From: an uncultured Alkalilimnicola sp.
GTDB taxonomy: Bacteria > Pseudomonadota > Gammaproteobacteria > Nitrococcales > AK92
Assembly: GCA_937951875.1 (NCBI GenBank)
Contig: CALGAN010000038.1
Location: forward strand, 1 to 43,748
DNA length: 43,748 nucleotides
Reading direction: 5' to 3'
Shown: positions 31,681-38,800 of the stretch, piece by piece
Layout of the letters: each line of letters starts with the position of its first letter
Position numbering within the stretch: position 1 is the stretch's first letter
The notes under the pieces: model-generated
Databases searched by the model: none
What the model was told of the DNA's origin: nothing
What the model saw: the letters and a program-made list of their open reading frames with translations, nothing else
Made by a program: the position numbers and the translations under genes

Positions 31681-32838
31681 TTACTGGACCTGGTTCAGGC
31701 GCGGCGCCGACGGCGGGGCCTGCTTCACCGTGCCTTCCGGCGACATCTCGGCGAGCGACGAGTTCTGATCGCCAACCTTGATGTTATCCATGTAGATGAC
31801 ACGGTTGTTGGCCAGGTTCCAGACCTGGTTCTTGTGCATGTACAGACCGGCCTTCAAACCGAAGCCACCGTTGTTCGAGCCGCTGGCGGGCGAGTTGTAG
31901 CCGATGCCGCGGTCGAAGGTCATGCCGCCGCGGGTGATGACCTTGGGACGGATGTCGAGCACCTTGATCCAGGGGCCGTTGTTCTCGCGCTTGTAGAACT
32001 CGAGGAAGCCGGTGCCGCCGCTCTTGGAGCCGCGGGCATCGAACTTGATGTGAATGACCCAGTCGGTCCAGCCGCCCTTGTTCAGGTTGCCCAGCGCCTT
32101 CTGCGATACCGCCTGATCAGGGAAGTCGGCGCGCAGATCCTTGCCCGAGTCGCTGCCGTTCGGCAGCGGATAGGTGGCGCTGTAGAACATCTGCTGCTGC
32201 CAGGGCACGTCGCTGGGGCTGGGGTTGACCTTGTCGTCCCAGCGGTGCCAGATCACCCAGCTGCCGTCCTCGATGTCCATGTTGATGATGCCGCTCAGCC
32301 CGCTCTCGTTGAGCGGCTTGACACCGTAGATGACCGGGCCCCAGCCCTGGTCGGACTTGGTGTCGACCCAGTCGGACGGGATGTAGACGCTGAACGACAG
32401 CCAACGCTCCGACATGTACGGCAGCGCGTTGTAGTTGACGGGCAGGATGCCCTGCGCGGTGAGCTGGGTGCGCCGGCGCGAGCAGTCGCCATTGCTGTCG
32501 CAATCCCGTGGCTCGGAGCCGTTCTTCGAGTTTTTGACGACGAACTTCGCCGAGTATTTGCCCTGGCGAACGATCGTGGTGTCCAGCGATAGGCAGGAGC
32601 CGTCGCCGAAGTAGGCCGTGTTGCCCTTCGGCCGGCAGTACTCAGGCATCTGCGAGAAATTGGGGCGGGTCTTGTCAGTGCTGTGCCACTGCATGAAGTC
32701 CCCGGTCTCGAAGTCGCCAGCCCAGAGGATTTTCGCCGAGGCGGCGCCGGGCACGGCCATCAGGCCCGCCGTACATGCCAACGATGCGCTCAAGAAAGCA
32801 GTGCGCGCCAAGTGCTTGGGCGAGAGGGGTGTGAACAT
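31681..32838 (-). CDS. secreted polysaccharide lyase (heparin-lyase-like, PF14099 type)
   Basis: A 385-residue exported protein with a signal peptide (about 1-35, ending AASA). The mature part begins KILWAGDFETGDFMQWHS and shows the beta-jelly-roll pattern of the Polysacc_lyase family: KYSAKFVVKNS, SERWLSFSVYIPSDW, WVIWHRWDD, GGWTDWVIHIKFDARG, GFLEFYKREN, GLYMHKNQ, then VIYMDNIKVGD near the end. Members cut uronic-acid-containing chains by beta-elimination. Four cysteines in the N-terminal third (CRPKG, DGSC, RDCDSNGDC) may form disulphides. AAGGGG precedes the ATG. Lyases inside synthesis loci usually trim or release the cell's own polymer, which suggests that this polymer contains uronic acids. 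Confidence 0.82.
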   Translation of the reverse strand: MFTPLSPKHLARTAFLSASLACTAGLMAVPGAASAKILWAGDFETGDFMQWHSTDKTRPNFSQMPEYCRPKGNTAYFGDGSCLSLDTTIVRQGKYSAKFVVKNSKNGSEPRDCDSNGDCSRRRTQLTAQGILPVNYNALPYMSERWLSFSVYIPSDWVDTKSDQGWGPVIYGVKPLNESGLSGIINMDIEDGSWVIWHRWDDKVNPSPSDVPWQQQMFYSATYPLPNGSDSGKDLRADFPDQAVSQKALGNLNKGGWTDWVIHIKFDARGSKSGGTGFLEFYKRENNGPWIKVLDIRPKVITRGGMTFDRGIGYNSPASGSNNGGFGLKAGLYMHKNQVWNLANNRVIYMDNIKVGDQNSSLAEMSPEGTVKQAPPSAPRLNQVQ

Positions 32839-33160
32839 CTAATTAGTCCCCTTGACGATATTAGTTTGTGCGACGACGTTGCCAGAAACGCCTATAAAAA
32901 CAGCCTCTTGTCCTTGCGTTTGCCGGCTGGCCGATCGCCATCTGGAAAAGCCCCGCCGCTCGAGTGCCGAGCGGTCTCCCGTTCTGGCTGCGACCGCAGG
33001 CTAACTTAGCTGCGGAGAGCGGAATGGGGGCTCGGTCACGGCCTTTTGGCGACACTTGTCCGCTATGGGGACTACGTCACAGCGGGCATGTGCGCCGTCT
33101 CACGTTGTCTTCGGGGCGATTCGTCCCCGTACTTGCGGGTGACTCGTGCCACCTTTCCGC
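32839..33160. promoter_or_regulatory. upstream region of the lyase gene
   Basis: About 320 bases without a gene. Read leftward, CTGGCA and TAATAT with 16 bases between them form a weak promoter about 30 bases before the lyase ATG. An inverted repeat CCGCTCG-AGTGC-CGAGCGG (32956-32974) and one of CCGCAG/CTGCGG arms lie further upstream. The first, read leftward, is followed by GCGGGGCTTTT and may terminate flippase transcripts. Confidence 0.35.
32956..32974 (-). terminator. possible terminator of the flippase transcript
   Basis: A perfect 7-bp stem (CCGCTCG/CGAGCGG) with a 5-base loop, followed on the minus strand by a GC run and four T residues. It lies between the flippase stop and the lyase promoter. 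Confidence 0.35.
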
Positions 33161-34636
33161 TCAAACGCGGCCGGCCGCCGGCAGCCGGCCGCGAATCCGC
33201 GACAGCAGGCGCTGCAGTTCGTCCGGACGCGGAAAACCGATCAGCAGCAGCAGCGCCGGATAGGCCGCCAGCAGCAGCGCTTTCACGGCGATCGCCGCCC
33301 ATAGCCGGTCGATGGCCAATGTCTGCTCCAGCGCCACGATCAGCGCCGCGCCGGCCAGGGGTTTCCAGGCCCGGTCGTATTCGATGCGCAGGGGGCTGAA
33401 CCGCAGCGCCTCCAACCGCGACCAGACCAGCATGAAGCCGAAAGCCAGCGCGGTCGCCACCGCCGCGCCGAGGGCGCCGGCGAATGGAATCAGCGCCAGG
33501 CTCGACAGTAACGAAAGGACTGCGGTGCCGATCGAAATGATCGCCAGCTTCCCCGTTTTCGCCTCGGACTGAAACGGCGCGCAGGAGATGCTGTGGAGCA
33601 CGAACAGCACATAGCCGAAAGCGATAATGGGGACTAAGCGGCCGGCTTCCCAGTACTCGGGAGGCGTCATCAGCGCCAGCACCGGCTCGATGAAAAGGGA
33701 AATGCCTAGGGCGACCAAGCACAGGGCGAAGGTAAGGCCGGATAGGGTTTCGTTGTAGAGGGCGTCTCGGTTCTCGTGCCAGTAATAGCTGTGCAGACGG
33801 TTTCCCCAAATTAGGCTGAAAGGTTGACCGACCAAGGTGCTAACCAGCATGCCGAACTTGTAGGCGACCGCGTATAAGCCAACCGCTTCCAGTGTGCCGA
33901 ATTCGCGCAGAATGTAACGGTCGGAAAAATGCACGATAAACATCGCCAGCGCCGCCGGAACCAGCGGCGCGCTGAATTTCAGCAGCTGCCAGCTGAGTCC
34001 GGCGCTGAAGGCGACGCCGGTTTGCCGCAGCGTGGCGTACAGGATGACGGGCGTGAACAACACGCCGGCGATGGCGGGGCCGAGCAGCGCGCCCATGATC
34101 CCCATGTGGAAGTAGACGATGAACACCGTGTTCAGGGAAAGCATCAGCACCACGCGCAGCAGATTGACCGCCGCGAATAGCACGCTCCGCTCCTTGACGC
34201 GCAAGTAGGCGAGACCGAGATCCTGGACGATGCCGAGCAGCATCGAGGCGAACATGATTTGGAAGAAGAGCGCGCCTTCGTCGCTTTTCAGCACCAGCCT
34301 GGAGAAGAATTCGGCGGTTAGATGAAGAGCTACACCGAACGCCAGAGCCGCGCCGGAGCCGAGCAGTAATGCGGTGCTGACGACCTCGTTTTTTTCTTCC
34401 GCTGTTTTTGCTGTGTGATAGAAGCGGAATAATGCCGAGTTCAGCCGTCCGCCGATGAGCAAGGCGAAAACGCCGGTGGTAGTGGTGATGAGTTCCAGTG
34501 TTCCGTAATCGGAAGGGCTAAGGTGGTGGGTGAAAACGGGAACGAGAATGAACGAAGCCAGCTTGGATATAACGACGCCAAGCCAGTAGACGAAAGAATG
34601 AAATAAAATCCCTGCTTCCCTGCGCTTCGAAGCCAT
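33161..34636 (-). CDS. Wzx-type oligosaccharide flippase (MOP superfamily)
   Basis: A 491-residue protein with about twelve to fourteen hydrophobic helices. The N-terminus (FHSFVYWLGVVISKLASFILVPVFTHHLSPSDYGTLEL) is the Polysacc_synt signature of lipid-linked oligosaccharide flippases. Later parts match MurJ/Wzx-type helices (GLYAVAYKFGMLVSTLVGQPFSLIWGNRL). It carries the undecaprenyl-linked repeat unit to the periplasmic side for Wzy. The ATG read from 34636 has AGGA in front; an overlapping ATG four bases upstream is in another frame. Base composition is somewhat richer in A and T than the neighbours, which is common in flippase genes. It shares its orientation with the lyase gene. Confidence 0.9.
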   Translation of the reverse strand: MASKRREAGILFHSFVYWLGVVISKLASFILVPVFTHHLSPSDYGTLELITTTTGVFALLIGGRLNSALFRFYHTAKTAEEKNEVVSTALLLGSGAALAFGVALHLTAEFFSRLVLKSDEGALFFQIMFASMLLGIVQDLGLAYLRVKERSVLFAAVNLLRVVLMLSLNTVFIVYFHMGIMGALLGPAIAGVLFTPVILYATLRQTGVAFSAGLSWQLLKFSAPLVPAALAMFIVHFSDRYILREFGTLEAVGLYAVAYKFGMLVSTLVGQPFSLIWGNRLHSYYWHENRDALYNETLSGLTFALCLVALGISLFIEPVLALMTPPEYWEAGRLVPIIAFGYVLFVLHSISCAPFQSEAKTGKLAIISIGTAVLSLLSSLALIPFAGALGAAVATALAFGFMLVWSRLEALRFSPLRIEYDRAWKPLAGAALIVALEQTLAIDRLWAAIAVKALLLAAYPALLLLIGFPRPDELQRLLSRIRGRLPAAGRV

Positions 34637-35037
34637 GCATTCCTTGCTCCGCTGGAGGGCGGCTCGCCGCTCGGCTGCCGGTTGTACGGCGTGGCGAGGC
34701 GTTGCGGCTTGGATGTCGCCGCGCCGGTGGCACAGCGAGCCGTGCTGGTGTCTATGCTAGTGAATGATGCGCGTGGCTGCTAGGCCCTTCAGGGGCATCA
34801 GTTCATTATGTTGACTAAGCGAATATTCCGATTAATTTAATTTAAATATATTTGTTTTATTGGTGTTCTTTGGTTGGGTTGTTCCTATTTTTAACCTCGG
34901 AATTAGTGGCCATAATGTGAGGAAAGTCTCGGTTGGCCGGCTGTGGCGGTTCGGCGACCGGTAGTCTTCCGGTGCGCTTGGGGGTTGGCGGCGAGACAGC
35001 GGCAGGCGTCGACGACAGGGAAGTCGGGAGGGTGGCG
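34637..35037. promoter_or_regulatory. AT-rich divergent region between flippase and acyltransferase blocks
   Basis: About 400 bases without a convincing gene. The stretch 34830-34930 is strikingly AT-rich (ATTAATTTAATTTAAATATA). TTGACT (34811-34816) is a fair rightward -35, with TAATTT 16 bases later as a poor -10. The region probably drives both divergent blocks. The plus frame is open through its last 100 bases, but the ribosome site GGGAGG points to the start at 35038. Confidence 0.35.
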
Positions 35038-36069
35038 ATGCTACACGGGCTGCAGGAAGAACAGGTGCCGGCGCCAGTGGCGTGGGTCGAGGGTAGGGAG
35101 GACTCGCCCTGCGAGTTCGAGTGGTTCGAGATCGACCGGGAGCCGGCGTTCTGGGACTCACGGGTGCGCGCGCTAGGGCAAGACGTCTTTCATCTCAGTC
35201 CAATGCTGAAAGTGCATGCCGGTCGCGAGTCCCGCCTACGTGGCGTGGTGGTGCGGCGCGCCGGCGGCAGCGTGGCCTTGCTCGGCGGCGTGTGGACCGT
35301 AACGGCCGAGGGCCCGCTGTTTCAGGCGCTGTCTCTGCCGCGGGCGCTCGGCGATGAGGACGGGCGGAGCGTGACGGAACTTCTGGGGTGGCTGCGCGGG
35401 CAGGCGGTGGCCACCGTCCGGATCGGTTCCTACGACGGCGGCGCGGAGAATTGCCGGGTGCTGCCGGACGGCGTCGAGCGGGAATATCGACTGGAATTCC
35501 CGTGGATGCTGGACGGTACCGAGCAGGACCGCATGCGTGTGCTGCACGCCGGTCATCGGCGCAAGCTCAGCAAGCTGCTGCGGCGAAAGCTGCGCACCGA
35601 GCGGGTCCGGATGCTGCCGGCCGAGACGCTGCTGCTGCTGCGCTGGCGCTGGGCCCAGCGGCGCGGCATCCGCTTCACGCTGCGCAAGGCACTGGCCTAC
35701 TACCTCCGATACCGCATGCTCGACCGCTGCCTGACCAAGAACGGTCACGGCGCTCTCTACGGCTTGTACGACGAGCAAGGCGAGCTGCTTTCCGTCGCCT
35801 ACATGTTGGAGTCGCCCGGCACGGCGTTCTACATGCTCGGCGCGAGCAGCGCGGCCGGCTACCGGATCGGCGCGTCGATCCGGCTGTTCTGGGATCTGGC
35901 GGAGCGGTACGCGGAACGCCGGCTGCGCTATCTCAGCCTTGGCGGCGTTCCCGCGGAGGCGGTGGAGGCCAGCCATCCGGAGCATGGCGTGTATCGCTTC
36001 AAGTCGGAGTTCGGCATCGAGCCGGTGCGCCGGGTCAGCCTGACATGTCGCGGCTGGGGGCGTGCCTGA
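35038..36069 (+). CDS. FemAB/CelD-like GNAT acyltransferase
   Basis: A 343-residue protein of the acetyltransf_6 (CelD/BcsL, FemAB-like) group. The central region has HRRKLSKLLRRKLRTERVRML, then the second GNAT-like half ALYGLYDEQGELLSVAYMLESPGTAFYMLGASSAAGYRIGASIRLFWDLAERYAERRLRYLSLGGV. It ends in YRFKSEFGIEPVR, a typical FemAB-family C-terminus (F-K-x-x-F-G). Family members attach amino acids or acyl groups to cell-surface glycans. The ATG at 35038 was chosen because GGGAGG stands just upstream; an upstream extension has low-complexity sequence. It is the first gene of a three-gene block and overlaps or abuts the next. Confidence 0.78.
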   Translation: MLHGLQEEQVPAPVAWVEGREDSPCEFEWFEIDREPAFWDSRVRALGQDVFHLSPMLKVHAGRESRLRGVVVRRAGGSVALLGGVWTVTAEGPLFQALSLPRALGDEDGRSVTELLGWLRGQAVATVRIGSYDGGAENCRVLPDGVEREYRLEFPWMLDGTEQDRMRVLHAGHRRKLSKLLRRKLRTERVRMLPAETLLLLRWRWAQRRGIRFTLRKALAYYLRYRMLDRCLTKNGHGALYGLYDEQGELLSVAYMLESPGTAFYMLGASSAAGYRIGASIRLFWDLAERYAERRLRYLSLGGVPAEAVEASHPEHGVYRFKSEFGIEPVRRVSLTCRGWGRA

Positions 36070-36094
36070 TAGCCACAACAGGGAAGGTGATGGC

Positions 36095-37237
36095 ATGGGG
36101 ATATTCGCGCAGGCGTTACAGGATGTGTTGTGGAGAAGGCGCGCGATCGCCGATCCGTCGGAGCATCTGGCCGCGGCCATGAGCTGGCTGTGCCGCGCCC
36201 AGGACATGGCCGGTGGCGGGGGAGTGGCGCGTATGTACCACCTCAAGACCGGTTGGGGAGCAGCCTATCCGGAAACCACCGGCTACATCATTCCCACCTT
36301 TCTGCAGTACGCGCGCTGGTCGGGGAAGGAGGAGTTCAAGCGCCGGGCGCTGCGCATGGCTGACTGGGAGATCGAGGTGCAGATGCCCAGCGGCGCGGTT
36401 CAGGGCGGCACGATCGCGTCGCCGCCGTCGCCAGCCATCTTCAATACCGGCCAGGTGATCTTCGGCTGGGTCGCCGCCTACCGGGAAACCGGCGATCGCC
36501 GTTACCTGGACGCGCTCACCCGCGCCGCCGACTTCCTTTGCGCCGAACAGGACGAGGACGGCGCCTGGCGTCGTAATCTGAGCGAATTCTGCCGGCCGCG
36601 CGTGAAAACCGACTCGTACTGCTACAACGTGCGTACCGCCTGGGCGTTGCAGCGCGCCGCCGAGATCACCGGCGAGGAGCGCTATCGGCGGGCGGCCGAG
36701 CGTAACCTCGAGTACGTGATACGGCGCACCCATCCCAACGGCTGGACGCCCGACAACTGTCTCAACGACCCGGAGCGGCCGCTGCTGCATACCATCGCCT
36801 ATACCACGCAGGGCATGCTGGAGCTGTCGCTGGCGCTCGGTTCGCGTCGCGGCCTGGAGCTGGTGTGCCGAGCCAATCGCGCGCTTCTGGAAGCGCTGGA
36901 GCGCGACGGTCGTTTGAGCGGACGTTACGACGCCGACTGGCGTCCGTGCGTGCGCTGGCGCTGCCTCACCGGCGAGGCCCAGACCGCCGTCGTCTGGTTC
37001 GTGCTGGCCACGGCGCTCGGTAACGACGAGTGGCGGCACGCCGGGCTGCGGCTGAACCAGCAACTGAAAGCCACGCAGGCGCTGCGGGGCAACCCGGACA
37101 TCGTCGGCGGCATCAAGGGGTCTCATCCCGTGTTCGGCGGCTACGGCAAGTATCAGTACTTGAACTGGGCCACCAAGTTCTATGCCGACGCCCTGATGCA
37201 GGAAGCGGGCGTGCGGGAAGCCGGTCGCTGGGGGTGA
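36095..37237 (+). CDS. second alpha/alpha-toroid-like protein of the polysaccharide locus
   Basis: A 380-residue soluble protein with no signal peptide. Helix pairs with conserved aromatic and Gly turns (YPETTGYIIPTFLQYARWSGKEEFKRRALRMADWEIEVQM, FNTGQVIFGWVAAYRETGDRRYLDALTRAADFL, YNVRTAWALQRAAEITGEERYRRAAERNLEYV) fit an (alpha/alpha)6 toroid as in glycan-active or epimerase-like enzymes. An Asp/Asn/His-rich stretch (NGWTPDNCLNDPERPLLHTIAYTTQGMLE) may form the active site. No exact family was recognised. The ATG at 36095 has GGAAGGTG before it; a GTG at 36062 overlapping the preceding gene is possible. It stands between two acyltransferases, so it may act on the same glycan intermediate. Confidence 0.72.
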   Translation: MGIFAQALQDVLWRRRAIADPSEHLAAAMSWLCRAQDMAGGGGVARMYHLKTGWGAAYPETTGYIIPTFLQYARWSGKEEFKRRALRMADWEIEVQMPSGAVQGGTIASPPSPAIFNTGQVIFGWVAAYRETGDRRYLDALTRAADFLCAEQDEDGAWRRNLSEFCRPRVKTDSYCYNVRTAWALQRAAEITGEERYRRAAERNLEYVIRRTHPNGWTPDNCLNDPERPLLHTIAYTTQGMLELSLALGSRRGLELVCRANRALLEALERDGRLSGRYDADWRPCVRWRCLTGEAQTAVVWFVLATALGNDEWRHAGLRLNQQLKATQALRGNPDIVGGIKGSHPVFGGYGKYQYLNWATKFYADALMQEAGVREAGRWG

Positions 37238-38040
37238 GCGTGGCAGGGGCGCCGTTCGTCCGCGGCAGCCGGCGTTCGCATTGGCTGTGCTGCAACGGTT
37301 TTCATCTGCGTCTGCCCGACTGGCTGGTACGGCTGCTGGCGACGCTGCTGGACGCCGCCAACCGCCTGCTCGGTGGGCGGCTGCCGTACAGCGTATGGAT
37401 CCGCTACGAGCTCGATCTGACCGCGCCCGAGCGGCAGCTGGCGTCCGAGGCGGTGCTCAGCCCCATGGACGAGGTGACCATGGATTGGCTGCGAGCGCAT
37501 CCCTGGCGCAGCCAGCCGCAGCTGATCACCGCGTTCCGCTTGTGGGAGCACGGTCTGCGCCGGGCCTATGTCTGGGTCGAGGACGGGCAGCCGCTGTGCA
37601 TGCAGTGGCTGTTCCTGAGCGAGGACAATGAGCGACTGCGCGCGCTGCCGGTCTGGTCCGGCATGTATCCGCCGCTGGCGCCGCATTGCGGGCAGGTGGA
37701 GAACATCGTGGTGCTGCCCAAGGGCCTGCGGCGGCGCCAGGGCTGCGGGGTGCCGTTCAGTCATGCCATGTGCGAACTGGCCAGGCGCCGCGGCCTGCGG
37801 CGGCTGATCACCCACATTCCGCTGAGCAACGTCGGCGCGCAGCGTTGGGCGGAGCGGGCCGGTTGGGTCGCGTACGGCACCATCCGTCGCTATCGCCTGC
37901 CCATCCCCGGCGGCAAGGCATGGTTCTGGTATTTGCACAGTAGCTTGCCGAGCGCCACGGCGCCGACGCGCTCGCCGGCTGTCGAGGAATCGGCCGCCGC
38001 GGAGGCGAACGACGCGGTTCCGCCTCAGCGCCAGGCCTAG
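37234..38040 (+). CDS. GNAT-family N-acyltransferase
   Basis: A 268-residue protein. The C-terminal half holds a GNAT core: VENIVVLPKGLRRRQGCGVPFSHAMCELARRRGLRRLITHIPLSNVGAQRWAERAGWVAYGTIRRYRL, with the R-x-x-G-x-G/A acyl-CoA loop and the N-x-x-A-x-x-x-A-x-x-x-G-W pattern near the end. The N-terminal half (PYSVWIRYELDLT, EDGQPLCMQWLFLSEDN) is beta-rich and less conserved. It starts with a GTG whose last bases overlap the preceding stop (GTGA), so it is translationally coupled to the toroid gene. It probably transfers an acyl group to an amino sugar of the polymer; substrate unknown. It is the last gene of the locus. Confidence 0.78.
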   Translation: MSVAGAPFVRGSRRSHWLCCNGFHLRLPDWLVRLLATLLDAANRLLGGRLPYSVWIRYELDLTAPERQLASEAVLSPMDEVTMDWLRAHPWRSQPQLITAFRLWEHGLRRAYVWVEDGQPLCMQWLFLSEDNERLRALPVWSGMYPPLAPHCGQVENIVVLPKGLRRRQGCGVPFSHAMCELARRRGLRRLITHIPLSNVGAQRWAERAGWVAYGTIRRYRLPIPGGKAWFWYLHSSLPSATAPTRSPAVEESAAAEANDAVPPQRQA

Positions 38041-38110
38041 CTGGGAGCGCGAGGAGAGCGTCCGCAGGAAAGCAGGGCGGCTAGCCGTCGTTTCTCGCCA
38101 AGCTAGGGGC

Positions 38111-38138
38111 AAAAAAAAGCCCGCCGGGGAGGCGGGCC
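38111..38138 (-). terminator. strong intrinsic terminator
   Basis: Read leftward, GCCCGCC-TCCCC-GGCGGGC forms a 7-bp GC stem with a 5-base loop, followed by eight T residues. It ends a minus-strand transcript about 270 bases downstream of the DUF1850 stop, most simply the candidate small RNA. Confidence 0.8.
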
Positions 38139-38253
38139 AACTGATATCTCGTAGAAGGATATCAAGGAGGAGGACTTCAGTATCTTCGCAAGCAACTCCG
38201 GGGACAAACGAGAATTCCTGAGCGTGAGAGTAAGGAAAGCTACGCCTGCAACC
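38111..38253 (-). ncRNA. candidate small RNA with anti-Shine-Dalgarno stretch
   Basis: A minus-strand unit of about 140 bases. TAATAT (38260-38265) is a possible -10, though without a clear -35. The RNA would contain CCUCCUCCUU (complement of the plus-strand AAGGAGGAGG near 38164), a perfect anti-Shine-Dalgarno stretch. A stem GATATC...GATATC-type (38142-38164) and then the strong terminator follow. Such C-rich single-stranded motifs next to a terminator are typical of trans-acting bacterial sRNAs. No coding potential with a ribosome site was found. The exact 5' end is a guess. It could instead be the 3' untranslated part of the TRAP operon. Confidence 0.4.
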
Positions 38254-38260
38254 GGTTGCA
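38247..38260. promoter_or_regulatory. 14-bp palindrome, LacI-family-type operator
   Basis: TGCAACCGGTTGCA is a perfect 14-bp palindrome with a central CG, the style of LacI/GntR-type (gluconate or sugar repressor) operators. It abuts the putative -10 of the candidate sRNA and would cover its start. CGGTTGC is repeated directly 20 bases further (38253-38259 and 38273-38279). No LacI-family gene is in the window. Confidence 0.4.
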
Positions 38261-38410
38261 TATTAGGCGCGACGGTTGCGGCGTACCTGCCGAGCGCGGC
38301 GCGGCAAGTCGGATGAGGCTGGTGGGGGACAACGCGGCGGCCGAGCACGCTTCCGGCGTGCCGAGAGCGTCGGACCACGGGGTGGGGGGGGCATCGACCG
38401 ACGCCCCAAT

Positions 38411-38800
38411 TCATGGCTTGGATTCGCAGCTCCACAGTTCCACCACCGGCTGCGCCATCCGCGGCGCGCCCAGCCAGTGGCCGAGCGGCTGGCAGTCGCC
38501 GCCGCTGCATAGCACGTAGTCGCCGGCCTCGGGCGCACGGCTCAGGCGCAGCGGTTGCTGCGGCGGCAGCGTGGGTCGATAGCGCCAGTTGCCGGACTGC
38601 AGCCGGGCGCCGGGCGGAATCTCCATCCCGGCGCCGCTGCCCTGGATGCGCGCCTCTTCGAGCACCAAACCGTCGGGCGTGACCCGGTAGTCCTCTTCCC
38701 AGCGGATCTTCTCCACAGTGTGATACCAGGCCAGGGTGAATGCCTGCACGTCGACCTGCGCCCACAGCGCGCCGGCCAGGCCCATGCACAGCTTGATCAT
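38411..38800 (-). CDS. DUF1850 protein of the TAXI-TRAP system
   Basis: A 129-residue small exported or membrane-tethered protein. It starts with a hydrophobic stretch (MIKLCMGLAGALWAQVDVQ). Then it shows the DUF1850 pattern: FTLAWYHTVEKIRWEEDYRVTPDGLVLEEARIQGSGAGMEIPPGARLQSGNWRYRP and finally WLGAPRMAQPVVELWSCES. DUF1850 genes are a frequent third partner of TAXI-type TRAP transporters; their role is unproven. The ATG read from 38800 overlaps the stop of the permease gene (ATGA), so translation is coupled. It is the last gene of the operon. Confidence 0.85.
   Translation of the reverse strand: MIKLCMGLAGALWAQVDVQAFTLAWYHTVEKIRWEEDYRVTPDGLVLEEARIQGSGAGMEIPPGARLQSGNWRYRPTLPPQQPLRLSRAPEAGDYVLCSGGDCQPLGHWLGAPRMAQPVVELWSCESKP

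Noticed and set aside
38164..38173. Perfect Shine-Dalgarno-like AAGGAGGAGG on the plus strand
   Set aside because: No start codon follows at usable distance; read on the minus strand it fits an anti-SD stretch of the candidate sRNA.
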